In this document: positions 42,391 to 50,328 of the stretch, one piece after another | Layout of the letters: every line of letters starts with the position of its first letter | How positions within the stretch are numbered: the stretch's first letter is position 1 | Assembly (NCBI RefSeq): GCF_004135975.1 | Contig: NZ_CP026538.1 | Location: 4,154,001 to 4,218,000 of the forward strand | Direction: 5' to 3' | DNA length: 64,000 bases | DNA from: Solidesulfovibrio carbinolicus | GTDB lineage: Bacteria > Desulfobacterota > Desulfovibrionia > Desulfovibrionales > Desulfovibrionaceae | The notes under the pieces: model-generated | The model's database searches: none | What the model was told of the DNA's origin: nothing | What the model saw: the letters and a program-made list of their open reading frames with translations, nothing else | Program-made: the position numbers and the translations under genes

Positions 42391-42894
42391 ATGGAAGAGA
42401 CCTTGCGAGTGTTGGCGCTGCGTCTGGGCGAGGCCCTGTCCGCCCGGGGGTGGCTGCTGGGCTGCGCCGAGTCGTGCACCGGAGGGCTGCTCTCCAGCGT
42501 GCTCACCGACGCGCCCGGCGCTTCGGCCTGGTTCGCCGGAGCGGTGGTGGCCTATGCCAACGGCGTCAAGCGCGACGTGCTGGGGGTGTCCCAGGCCGTG
42601 CTGGACGCCAAGGGGGCGGTCAGCCGCGAGAGCGTGCTGGCCATGACCCGGGGCGCGCGCGGGGTGCTGCGCGTCGACGCCGCCATCGCCATAAGCGGCG
42701 TCGCCGGTCCGTCCGGCGGCACGCCCCAAAAGCCCGTCGGCACGGTCTGGATGGCCTGGGAAGGCCCGGACTTCACCGATGTCCAGCGCTTCCAGTTCGC
42801 CGGCGACCGGCTGGCCGTCAAGCGCCTGGCCGTGGCCGCGGCCATGGAGGGCTTGCTGGCCCGGGCGCTCCAGACCGCCGGCCCCGAAGGGTAG
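42391..42894 (+). CDS. pncC: CinA C-terminal-type nicotinamide-nucleotide amidohydrolase (PncC)
   Basis: 167 residues, a stand-alone CinA-C domain. Family motifs: CAESCTGGLLSSVLT (about residues 29-43), AGAVVAYANGVKRDVLGV (about 53-70), AIAISGVAGPSGG (about 99-111) and KPVGTVWMAW. Members deamidate nicotinamide mononucleotide in the pyridine nucleotide cycle. There is no molybdopterin-binding CinA N-terminal domain. Confidence 0.88.
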   Translation: MEETLRVLALRLGEALSARGWLLGCAESCTGGLLSSVLTDAPGASAWFAGAVVAYANGVKRDVLGVSQAVLDAKGAVSRESVLAMTRGARGVLRVDAAIAISGVAGPSGGTPQKPVGTVWMAWEGPDFTDVQRFQFAGDRLAVKRLAVAAAMEGLLARALQTAGPEG

Positions 42895-43038
42895 GCCCCG
42901 CAAGCCGCGATGAGGCCGGCCCATCCCCGCCTGGCTACGGTGTTGCGCGCGCCGCGACACGCAGCCGGCACGGCCTTGTCGGCGACCGGACGCCGGACCG
43001 CCCCGCCCCGGTCACACGGGCCTGCTAGCCGGGGCCAA

Positions 43039-43056
43039 GGCCGCCTTCAGGCGGCC
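43039..43056 (+). promoter_or_regulatory. Leader hairpin directly before the amphi-Trp ribosome site
   Basis: GGCCGCC-TTCA-GGCGGCC forms a perfect 7-bp stem ending at the GGGGAGG ribosome site (43057-43063) of the 43068 gene. It may modulate translation or mark the end of an upstream transcript. Confidence 0.45.
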
Positions 43057-43067
43057 GGGGAGGCGAC

Positions 43068-43325
43068 ATGGAAACGCGCACGGCCCGTCTGGGCGGCGTC
43101 ATGGGCGTGTGGGAAGCGGCGGCCAGGCTCGAAACCATGGCCCAGGAACTGCGGGCCGGCAGCCTGGCCCTGGCCGCCGGACGGGTCTCGGTGGAACTGT
43201 CCCCGGCCGTGATGCTCGACGTGGAGATCAAGGCCACCAAACGGCCCGACCGGGAAGGCATTGACGTGCGCCTGTCCTGGCGTCCGCCGCAGCCGTCCGA
43301 GTCCGGCGCACGCGGCGAATTCTAG
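43068..43325 (+). CDS. Amphi-Trp-type small protein (85 aa)
   Basis: The layout fits the amphi-Trp domain family: an N-terminal helix (VWEAAARLETMAQELRAGSLAL), VSVELSPAVMLDVEIKATKR (two strands) and a last strand with Trp, GIDVRLSWRPP. The role of the family is unclear. A strong GGGGAGG precedes the ATG. It is followed by a convergent gene after 73 bases. Confidence 0.7.
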   Translation: METRTARLGGVMGVWEAAARLETMAQELRAGSLALAAGRVSVELSPAVMLDVEIKATKRPDREGIDVRLSWRPPQPSESGARGEF

Positions 43326-43343
43326 CCTTCCAGGCCGTCCATT

Positions 43344-43368
43344 CAGGCAATATTTTCAATAATACCTG
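43344..43368. terminator. AT-rich imperfect hairpin in a convergent spacer
   Basis: CAGGCAATATT-TTC-AATAATACCTG pairs at 9 of 11 positions. It is unusually AT-rich here and lies between two converging genes, so a bidirectional terminator is plausible. Confidence 0.4.
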
Positions 43369-43398
43369 GACATTAACAACAAGAGCCGAACAAAAGCC

Positions 43399-43908
43399 TC
43401 AGGACCGGTCCTCGCCGCAGACCGGCGCACGGTCGCCGGCGCGGCGCAGGGCGTCGAGGCCCTTTTGGGACACCACCCAGCCCTTGGCCTTGACCGTGCC
43501 CTTCAAGTTGATGCGCAACAGGTAGCCGTGCAAAAACAGGTCGCGCACGTCGTCCCCGTCAAACTCCCCGGCCAGTTCCTTGGGCATCATGCCCCGGTTT
43601 TTCGACAGCTTGGAGTAGTGGTAAACGTCGGACAAAATGCGCAGATGCTCCGGTTCCAGGGCGCTGGCCGCATCCTCGCCGGCCAGGGCGAAACGGCCGC
43701 CGGCGGTGATGCGCCAGCCTTCGACGTCCTTGCCGCAGGGAAATGAGAGCTTGACCCGCTCCAGAAATCCGGCATCTTCGAGTTCCGCCAGCCGCGTTTT
43801 GTCGTAGTGCAGGGCCTGCCTCCTGGGCATGGTCCCGTTGTAGCGTGCGATGGAGGCAAAGGCGGCGGCGGCGCGCAGGATATCGACGTGGGCGGCAGTG
43901 GTTTGCAT
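43399..43908 (-). CDS. Hypothetical protein, possibly winged-helix (169 aa)
   Basis: ATG 43908 (a TTG at 43956 would add 16 residues). The middle shows a short basic helix followed by ALHYDKTRLAELEDAGFLERVKLSF and GWRITAGGRFAL, which resembles the recognition helix and wing of a winged-helix domain. A second similar unit is HGYLLRINLKGTVKAKGWVVSQKGLDALRR. No effector domain. DNA binding is inference only. Divergent from the RsbRD-like gene ahead of dsrM, so it might regulate that operon. Confidence 0.65.
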   Translation of the reverse strand: MQTTAAHVDILRAAAAFASIARYNGTMPRRQALHYDKTRLAELEDAGFLERVKLSFPCGKDVEGWRITAGGRFALAGEDAASALEPEHLRILSDVYHYSKLSKNRGMMPKELAGEFDGDDVRDLFLHGYLLRINLKGTVKAKGWVVSQKGLDALRRAGDRAPVCGEDRS

Positions 43909-44072
43909 GTCGGCTCGCTTTTTTCCAAGCCTAGCAAAAGCGCCATAGACCGGCAACAGGCCGGGAATTCAAGGCGATTTCCGCCCGGACCGGGGGAATT
44001 CCGTCCTTTACAATTTGCGTTTTTCTGGTAAGGAACCAGCCTGTTAAGCGATTGTGAAGAAAGGTACATTTC

Positions 44073-44615
44073 ATGCTGAAACTGGTGGATCATCTCGTCC
44101 TCGACCAGCAGGCCGTCCTTGACGCCTGGTTCGACCTGATTCTTGGCACCTACTCCGAGAATACGGCCGTGCTGTGGAAAAAGCGCGACGACCCCTTCGC
44201 CAATCCGGTGCGCCACCGGTTCGAAGCCGGCATGCGGGGCATCGTGGTGGGGCTGGCCACCTGCGGCCAGACGCCCGACGTCGAGACCTTCGGCCCCTAT
44301 CTCGACGAGATCGTGCGGGTGCGGGCCATCCAGGACTTCACGCCGTCCCAGGCCACGGCGTTTATTTTCCTGCTCAAAAAGGCGGTGCGCGAGACCCTCT
44401 GGGAAAAAATCGCGGAGCACGACCTCTTCGTCGAGCTTCTCGCCCTGGAATCTTCCATCGACGTGCTGGCCCTTTTCGCCATGGACATCTACTGCCAGTG
44501 CCGGGAAAAGCTCGCGGGGCTGCGCATCGACCAGATCAAGAAACAGTACGACCGGCTCCTTAAACGGGCCAATCTCGTCTGCGACCTCTCCGCCGAGGGA
44601 GGGGAGGCCCAGTAG
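44073..44615 (+). CDS. RsbRD N-terminal-like protein leading the dsrMKJOP operon
   Basis: 180 residues, all-helical, no signal peptide. The N-terminal LVLDQQAVLDAWFDLILGTYSE and FTPSQATAFIFLLKKAVRETLW fit the RsbRD_N domain ('i...w...i...Y', 'ls..e...f...Lk.al...l'). The STAS domain of true RsbR proteins is absent. It starts the plus-strand run and lies 36 bases before dsrM, so it is probably co-transcribed. A sensor or assembly role for the Dsr membrane complex is possible but unproven. Confidence 0.75.
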   Translation: MLKLVDHLVLDQQAVLDAWFDLILGTYSENTAVLWKKRDDPFANPVRHRFEAGMRGIVVGLATCGQTPDVETFGPYLDEIVRVRAIQDFTPSQATAFIFLLKKAVRETLWEKIAEHDLFVELLALESSIDVLALFAMDIYCQCREKLAGLRIDQIKKQYDRLLKRANLVCDLSAEGGEAQ

Positions 44616-44651
44616 GCGTCAATGGGGAAACCTTTAACGAGGTGAGGGTAC

Positions 44652-45653
44652 ATGGCAGCGTTTTACTCCTTTCTCGCGGTACTGGCGCTCATCGTCATCC
44701 CGTGGTTGGGCGTGGGGATGGGGATGGGTGCGCTGTTCGGGATCGTGCTCCCGTACATCGCAATCATCATTTTCATGGTGGGATTCACCATGCGGATCGT
44801 GGACTGGGCCAAAAGCCCCGTCCCTTTCTGCATTCCCACCACCGGTGGTCAGCAGAAATCGCTGCCCTGGATCAAAAACAGCCCCTGGGACAACCCGTAT
44901 GACAAGAAGGGCGTGTTCATGCGCATGGTGCTGGAAGTCTTGTGCTTCCGGTCGCTGTTCCGCAACACGTCGGTGAAACTCCAGCAGGAAGGCCCCAAGG
45001 TCGGCTACAGCTCGGAGAAATCCCTGTGGCTGTTCGCCTTGATCTTCCACTACTGCTTCCTGCTCATTTTGGTGCGTCACCTGCGCTTTTTCATGGCGCC
45101 GGTGCCCTACCCGGTCCACATCGCCGAGTTCATGGATTCGATCCTCCAGATCGGCTTGCCGGTGATGTACCAGTCCGACGCGCTCATCCTGGCCGGACTG
45201 CTCTTCCTCCTGGCTCGCCGCGTGTTCGACGGCAAGGTGCGCTACATCTCGCTCATGCAGGACTACTTCCCTCTGCTCCTGCTGATCGGCATCGTGGTCA
45301 CCGGCATCTGGATGCGCTACGTGGTCAAGGTCGACGTTATCGCGGTCAAGGAATTGGCCATGGGCATCGTGACCCTGCATCCGCACATGCCCAAGGCGGC
45401 CATCGACCCCTCGGTCTATGCCCACCTGACGCTGGTGTGCGCGCTTTTCATCTACTTTCCCTTCTCCAAGCTCATGCACATGGGCGGCGTCTTCCTCTCG
45501 CCCACCCGCGTGGCGCCCAACATGAGCCGCCGGGCCATGTGGGTGAACCCCTGGAACGATCCGTCCATCAAGCCGCACTCCTACGCGGCCTACGAGGACG
45601 ACTTCCGCGAGAAGATGATCGAAGCCGGCCTGCCCGTGGACAAGAAAGCCTAA
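44652..45653 (+). CDS. dsrM: DsrM, cytochrome b subunit of the DsrMKJOP complex
   Basis: 333 residues with about six membrane segments; homologous in pattern to NarI/HdrE cytochrome b. His residues within helices (LIFHYCFLLILVRHLRFF, about residues 131-148; HLTLVCALFIYFPFSKLMHMGG, split around residues 255-277) are the expected haem b ligands. It oxidises menaquinol at the cytoplasmic membrane and passes electrons to DsrK. A good GAGGTGAGGG site precedes the ATG. Confidence 0.95.
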   Translation: MAAFYSFLAVLALIVIPWLGVGMGMGALFGIVLPYIAIIIFMVGFTMRIVDWAKSPVPFCIPTTGGQQKSLPWIKNSPWDNPYDKKGVFMRMVLEVLCFRSLFRNTSVKLQQEGPKVGYSSEKSLWLFALIFHYCFLLILVRHLRFFMAPVPYPVHIAEFMDSILQIGLPVMYQSDALILAGLLFLLARRVFDGKVRYISLMQDYFPLLLLIGIVVTGIWMRYVVKVDVIAVKELAMGIVTLHPHMPKAAIDPSVYAHLTLVCALFIYFPFSKLMHMGGVFLSPTRVAPNMSRRAMWVNPWNDPSIKPHSYAAYEDDFREKMIEAGLPVDKKA

Positions 45654-45698
45654 AGCGGGCGCAACCTTACCATTTCTGGAGAGAAGTGAGGATCGACC

Positions 45699-47312
45699 AT
45701 GGCCAAGTATCCGCCACCGGAAGAACTGATCAAGATCAACTACACCACGCCGGTCAAGTCGTGGATGGACACCAAGACAGCTTTTAAACCGGGCAACTTC
45801 AGCTACCCGGGCAAGCCCGATATCCTCAAGTACCTGGGGATGCCCAACCCCCGCGAGTGGACGCCCACCGACGACGACTGGAAGCTGCCGCCCGACTGGC
45901 AGCGCATCGTCATGGAGAAGTTCCGCGAGAAGCTCAAGAAGTACCGCTCGTTTAAGATCTTCATGGACATCTGCGTGCGCTGCGGCGCCTGCGCCGACAA
46001 GTGCCACTTCTTCATCGGCGGCGGCGATCCGAAAAACATGCCGGTGCTGCGCGCGGAACTGTTGCGCTCCATCTACCGCGGCGAGTTCTCGGCGGCCGCC
46101 AAGGTGCTCGGCAAGCTGGCCGGCGCCCGCAAGCTCGAAGAAGACGTCATCAAGGAATGGTTCCTGTACTTCTACCAGTGCACGGAATGCCGCCGGTGTT
46201 CGCTTTTCTGCCCCTACGGCATCGACACCGCCGAAATCACCATGATGGCCCGCGAGCTGCTCCATGAAGTGGGCTGCAACATCAACTGGATCCTCGAACC
46301 GGCCGCCAACTGCAACCGCACCGGCAACCACCTCGGCATCCAGCCCCACGCCTACAAGGACATGATGGATTTCCTCTGCGACGACATCGAGGAAATCACC
46401 GGCAAGCGCATCCGGCCCAACGTGAACAAGAAGGGTTGCGAAATCCTTTTTATCACGCCGTCCGGCGACATCTTTGCCGACCCGGGCATCTACACCTACA
46501 TGGGCTACCTGATCCTGTTCGAGCACCTGGGCCTGGACGTCACCTGGAGCACCTACGCTTCCGAGGGCGGCAACTTCGGCCTTTTCACCTCGGACAAGAT
46601 GATGAAAAAGCTCAACGCCAAGATGTACGCCGAGGCCGAACGCCTGGGCGCCAAATGGATTCTTGGCGGCGAGTGCGGCCACATGTGGCGCGTGATCAAC
46701 CAGTACATGTCCACCATGAACGGCCCGGCCGACTTCCTGGAAACCCCGGTGTCCCCCATCACCGGCACCAAGTTCGACGCCGCCGCCGGCACCAAGATGC
46801 TCCACATCGCGGAGTTCACCGCCGACCTGATCAAGCACGGCAAGCTCAACCTTGATCCGTCGCGCAACGACAACTTCAAGACCACCTTCCACGATTCCTG
46901 CAACCCTGCCCGCGGCATGGGTCTTTTTGAAGAACCCCGCTACGTGCTCAAAAACGTCTGCCGGTACTTCTACGAAATGCCCGAAAACACCATCCGCGAG
47001 CAGACCTTCTGCTGCGGCGGCGGCGCGGGCCTCAACAACGAAGAGTTCACCGAGACGCGCCTGCGCGGCGGCCTGCCCCGGGGCAACGCGGTCAAGTATG
47101 TGCGCGATCGGCACGGCGTCAACAACCTGGCCTGCGTCTGCGCCATCGACCGTGCCACGTTGCCGCCTCTGTGCGACTACTGGGCTCCGGGTGTCGGCGT
47201 CTCCGGCCTGCATGAGTTGGTGGGCAATGCGATCATCCTCGACGGCGAGAAGAAGCGCACCACCGATCTCAGGCAAAACCCCCTGCCGGGGATGGAGGAC
47301 GAGGAGGAATAA
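45699..47312 (+). CDS. dsrK: DsrK, HdrD-like iron-sulfur subunit
   Basis: 537 residues. Two ferredoxin clusters: CVRCGACADKCHFF (about residues 92-105) and CTECRRCSLFCPYG (about 161-174). C-terminal CCG-type motif TFCCGGGAGLNN (about 433) and FHDSCNPARG (about 395) form the noncubane catalytic cluster site known from HdrB/HdrD. DsrK faces the cytoplasm and is thought to reduce the DsrC trisulfide or disulfide. It follows dsrM by 45 bases. Confidence 0.95.
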   Translation: MAKYPPPEELIKINYTTPVKSWMDTKTAFKPGNFSYPGKPDILKYLGMPNPREWTPTDDDWKLPPDWQRIVMEKFREKLKKYRSFKIFMDICVRCGACADKCHFFIGGGDPKNMPVLRAELLRSIYRGEFSAAAKVLGKLAGARKLEEDVIKEWFLYFYQCTECRRCSLFCPYGIDTAEITMMARELLHEVGCNINWILEPAANCNRTGNHLGIQPHAYKDMMDFLCDDIEEITGKRIRPNVNKKGCEILFITPSGDIFADPGIYTYMGYLILFEHLGLDVTWSTYASEGGNFGLFTSDKMMKKLNAKMYAEAERLGAKWILGGECGHMWRVINQYMSTMNGPADFLETPVSPITGTKFDAAAGTKMLHIAEFTADLIKHGKLNLDPSRNDNFKTTFHDSCNPARGMGLFEEPRYVLKNVCRYFYEMPENTIREQTFCCGGGAGLNNEEFTETRLRGGLPRGNAVKYVRDRHGVNNLACVCAIDRATLPPLCDYWAPGVGVSGLHELVGNAIILDGEKKRTTDLRQNPLPGMEDEEE

Positions 47313-47315
47313 CCT

Positions 47316-47732
47316 ATGTACAATGCCAAATATATCATACCAGGCATTATCTTCTTCCTGGCCCTCGCCTTCGCTCCCGTGGTCTACAACATGGGCCACA
47401 AGTTTGAAGTGACGCCGGAGCTGCCCAAGGATCAGAAGGACTGCGTGCTGCCGACCCAGGAAATGCGCGACAAGCACATGCAACTGCTCAACGAATGGCG
47501 CAACGAAGCCGTTCGCGACGGCAACCGCATCTTCGTCAACGCCAAAGGCCAGAAATACGTCAAGAGCCTGACCAACACCTGCATGTCCTGCCACACGGAC
47601 AAGGCCAAGTTCTGTGACCGTTGCCACGACACGGTAGGCGTGGCCCCCTATTGCTGGGATTGCCACAACCTCACGCCAGACCAGAAGTCGCCCATTCCCC
47701 CCGTCGCGCAAGCGGCCTCGGGCGGGCACTAG
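47316..47732 (+). CDS. dsrJ: DsrJ, triheme cytochrome c
   Basis: 138 residues. An uncleaved-looking N-terminal anchor (IIPGIIFFLALAFAPVV) is followed by exactly three CxxCH sites: CMSCH, CDRCH and CWDCH (about residues 88-110). The haem environment is periplasmic. It follows dsrK by 3 bases and precedes dsrO. Known DsrJ carries haems with bis-His, His/Met and unusual His/Cys ligation. Confidence 0.95.
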   Translation: MYNAKYIIPGIIFFLALAFAPVVYNMGHKFEVTPELPKDQKDCVLPTQEMRDKHMQLLNEWRNEAVRDGNRIFVNAKGQKYVKSLTNTCMSCHTDKAKFCDRCHDTVGVAPYCWDCHNLTPDQKSPIPPVAQAASGGH

Positions 47733-47771
47733 GCCGGCGTCGGCGACACCACCACTCAAGGGGACCTTACC

Positions 47772-48548
47772 ATGAAAAGCAACAGACGAGAGTTCCTGAA
47801 GCTGGCCGCCGTCTCCGCCATGGGGATCGGCGCCGCCCGGCTCGGTTTCCTCGGCGACGCCCCGGCGTTCGCCGAGAGCGTGCCCACGGCCGCCAACTTC
47901 GAAGAGGGCCTGAAGGCCAAACACTGGGGCATGGCGATTTTCACCGCCAAGATGACCCCGGAGATGAACGCCAAATGCCGCAAGGCCTGCCATACCGAGC
48001 ACAACGTGCCCGACATCGCCGGCCCCAAGGAGATCAAGTGGTTCTGGGGAGCCAACTTCGAGGAGTCCTTCCCCACCGAGCACGGCCACTACCTGTCCGA
48101 GGAGATCGAGCACCGGCAGTTTCCGCTGCTGTGCAACCAGTGCGAAACCCCCATGTGCGTCAAGGTCTGCCCCACCCAGGCGACCTTCCAGCGCCCCGAC
48201 GGCATCGTCATGATGGACTTCCACCGCTGCATCGGCTGCCGCTACTGCATGGCCGGTTGCCCCTATGGCGCGCGCAGCTTCAACTTCCAGGACCCGCGAC
48301 CGTTTATCAAGAGCTTCAATCCGCTCTTCCCCACCCGGATGCGCGGCGTCGTGGAAAAATGCAACTTCTGCGCCGAGCGCCTGGCCATCGGCAAGCTGCC
48401 CGTGTGCGTGGAAGCGGCCGAGGGCGCCCTGGTCTTCGGCGACCTGTCCGACGAGCAGTCCGACATCCGCAAGGCGCTGCGCGAACATTTCGCCATCCGC
48501 CGCAAACCGGACGCCGGCACCTCGCCGAGCGTGTATTACATCCTGTGA
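47772..48548 (+). CDS. dsrO: DsrO, periplasmic ferredoxin-like subunit
   Basis: 258 residues with a Tat signal peptide (SNRREFLKLAAVSAMGIGAA, RRxFLK). Multiple [4Fe-4S] motifs follow: CNQCETPMCVKVCPTQA (about residues 121-137), CIGCRYCMAGCPYGAR (about 155-170) and CNFCAERLAIGKLPVC (about 197-212). It belongs to the DMSO-reductase iron-sulfur subunit family. It is exported folded and passes electrons between DsrJ and DsrP. Confidence 0.95.
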   Translation: MKSNRREFLKLAAVSAMGIGAARLGFLGDAPAFAESVPTAANFEEGLKAKHWGMAIFTAKMTPEMNAKCRKACHTEHNVPDIAGPKEIKWFWGANFEESFPTEHGHYLSEEIEHRQFPLLCNQCETPMCVKVCPTQATFQRPDGIVMMDFHRCIGCRYCMAGCPYGARSFNFQDPRPFIKSFNPLFPTRMRGVVEKCNFCAERLAIGKLPVCVEAAEGALVFGDLSDEQSDIRKALREHFAIRRKPDAGTSPSVYYIL

Positions 48549-48556
48549 GGTAAGCC

Positions 48557-49750
48557 ATGCTGGAAAAAGCGCTCAAAGGAAGTCCCCGTTATTGGGGCAC
48601 GCTGATCGCCCTTGGCCTGGTCATGGCGCTGGGCCTCGGCTTTTGGCTGTACCAGTTGACCTTCGGCATGAAGATCACGGGGCTTAACCGCGACGTGTCC
48701 TGGGGCTTTTACATCGCCCAGTTCACCTATCTGGTCGGCGTCGCCGCCTCGGCCGTCATGCTGGTCCTTCCCTACTACTTCCACCACTACAAGGAATTCT
48801 CCAAGATGATCATTCTTGGCGAATTCCTGGCCATCGCCGCCGTGGTTATGTGCCTGGGCTTCATCGTGGTCGATATTGGTCAGCCCCAGCGCATGCTCAA
48901 CGTGCTGCTAAACGCCACGCCCCACTCGGTCCTGTTCTGGGACATGGTCGTCTTAAACGGCTACCTGTTCCTCAACATCATCGTGGGCTGGACGAGCCTG
49001 CAGTACTTCAAAAACGACATGACCCCGCCCAAGTGGGTCAAGATCCTGGCCATCGTGTCGGTCATCTGGGCTTTCTCGATCCACACCGTCACGGCCTTCC
49101 TGTACGCCGGCCTGCCCGGACGCCACTACTTCCTGACGGCCATCATGGCCGCCCGGTTCCTGGCTTCGGCGTTCTGCTCCGGTCCGGCCATCCTGCTGCT
49201 GCTGGTCTTGTGCCTGCGCCGCCTGACCGGCTTCGACCCGGGCCAGAAGGCCATCAACCGCCTGGCCGTCATCATCACCTACGCCATGTGCGTGAACATC
49301 TTCTTCTTCCTGCTGGAAGTGTTCACCTCGTTTTACAGCAACATGCCGGGGCACATCGCGCCGTTTAAGTACCTGTTCACCGGCATCGACGGCCACGACA
49401 TGATGGTGCCCTTCATGTGGACCGCCGTGGTCCTGGGCCTGGGCTGCCTGCTGTTCCTCATTCCCACGCCCATCCGCCAGAACCCCACGGCCCTGACCAT
49501 TGGCCTTATCATGCTGGTCATCGCCTCCTGGATCGACAAGGGCCTGGGACTGCTCATCGGCGGCTTTACGCCCAACCCCTTCGAGACCGTCACGGTCTAT
49601 AGCCCGACCGTCCCGGAGATTATGATCTCGCTGATGGTCTTCGCGCTCGGCGGCATCGTGCTGACCGTGCTGTGGAAGATCGCCATTGAGGTGCGCAGTG
49701 AAGTCGAGGGCGGCAACCTGTCCATGGTGCCGCCGCCGGCCGCTGAATAA
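48557..49750 (+). CDS. dsrP: DsrP, NrfD/PsrC-type membrane subunit
   Basis: 397 residues with about ten membrane segments, the NrfD-family architecture (YWGTLIALGLVMALGLGFWL, RDVSWGFYIAQFTYLVGVA, FLASAFCSGPAILLLLVLC). It is thought to exchange electrons with the quinone pool for DsrJO. Last gene of the complex; its stop is 25 bases before the terminator at 49775. Confidence 0.95.
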   Translation: MLEKALKGSPRYWGTLIALGLVMALGLGFWLYQLTFGMKITGLNRDVSWGFYIAQFTYLVGVAASAVMLVLPYYFHHYKEFSKMIILGEFLAIAAVVMCLGFIVVDIGQPQRMLNVLLNATPHSVLFWDMVVLNGYLFLNIIVGWTSLQYFKNDMTPPKWVKILAIVSVIWAFSIHTVTAFLYAGLPGRHYFLTAIMAARFLASAFCSGPAILLLLVLCLRRLTGFDPGQKAINRLAVIITYAMCVNIFFFLLEVFTSFYSNMPGHIAPFKYLFTGIDGHDMMVPFMWTAVVLGLGCLLFLIPTPIRQNPTALTIGLIMLVIASWIDKGLGLLIGGFTPNPFETVTVYSPTVPEIMISLMVFALGGIVLTVLWKIAIEVRSEVEGGNLSMVPPPAAE

Positions 49751-49774
49751 GCGCCCGGCGCAAACGTTGCCCGT

Positions 49775-49807
49775 AAGGCCCGCTTCCGCAAGGAGGCGGG
49801 CCTTTTT
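49775..49807 (+). terminator. Terminator of dsrMKJOP
   Basis: AAGGCCCGCTTCC is followed by GCA and AGGAGGCGGGCCTT, then TTT. The stem AAGGCCCGCxTCC/GGAGGCGGGCCTT is long and ends in a T-run. The same 33-base sequence occurs inverted at 50255-50287. Confidence 0.9.
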
Positions 49808-50254
49808 CGTGGCTGGCGACCCCAAGGCGGCATTTTCCGGGAAGCTCCTAGGGAGGCCCCGAGCAGCCGTAACCGGGAAGCTTCCGAGAGCGCCTTGGCG
49901 GGCCTGCTTGGGCAGACTTCGAAACGACTGCGACGCCGTGGTTGTCCGCCCCAGCTTCCCTTCGGCAGGACAGGCTTATGTCCTGCTAAACGCGCGCGGC
50001 CGGGCGTGGTCTTCCCGGGGCGGTAAAAGCCGGGAGGCGCGCCGCACTTGGCCCGGTAATCCCTCCGAAAACCGCCGAGTGGCGGCGGGTTGACCGAGGC
50101 TTAGCCAACGGCCCATGCGCTTGCTCTGCCCACCGTTCGGAGCAGCGTCTGGCCCACAATCGCCAGTTGCCGCTTGGGCCGGTGACGCCTCGCCTGGTGT
50201 CCTCGCCCGGCGACGCCGCCCCCGGCCATTTGGCCGCCTTGACGCCGCGCCAGC
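49808..50254. other. About 450-base gene-free spacer between inverted terminators
   Basis: No frame here has a ribosome site or recognisable product. It contains the repeated CCGGGAAGCTCC / CCGGGAAGCTTCC (about 49839 and 49882) and a small hairpin CCGCC-GAGT-GGCGG with adjacent A/T-run (50068-50085), usable as a minus-strand terminator. Otherwise I see nothing definite. Confidence 0.5.
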
Positions 50255-50287
50255 AAAAAGGCCCGCCTCCTTGCGGAAGCGGGCCTT
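50255..50287 (-). terminator. Terminator of the TolC-like gene
   Basis: Perfect reverse complement of the 33-base element at 49775-49807. Read on the minus strand it is a stem followed by TTTTT, 42 bases after the TolC-like stop. Confidence 0.88.
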
Positions 50288-50328
50288 GAAAGCGTCTTGT
50301 CCGGCCATGGGGCCGGCAAACGGGGCCG

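Noticed and set aside
43957-44072. A sigma-70 promoter ahead of the RsbRD-like gene (TTTACA around 44008)
   Set aside because: The -35-like TTTACA has no convincing -10 at a proper distance, so it was not annotated.
44634-48488. A 1284-codon open frame on the minus strand opposite dsrM-dsrK-dsrJ-dsrO
   Set aside because: It lies entirely antisense to five well-supported genes, has a His/Gly/Val/Ala-rich product with no domain, and arises because GC-ending codons remove stops from that antisense frame.
49808-50328. Possible small genes in the spacer after dsrP
   Set aside because: Frames of 70-150 codons exist on both strands but cross the terminators, lack ribosome sites and give Arg/Pro/Ala-rich products.
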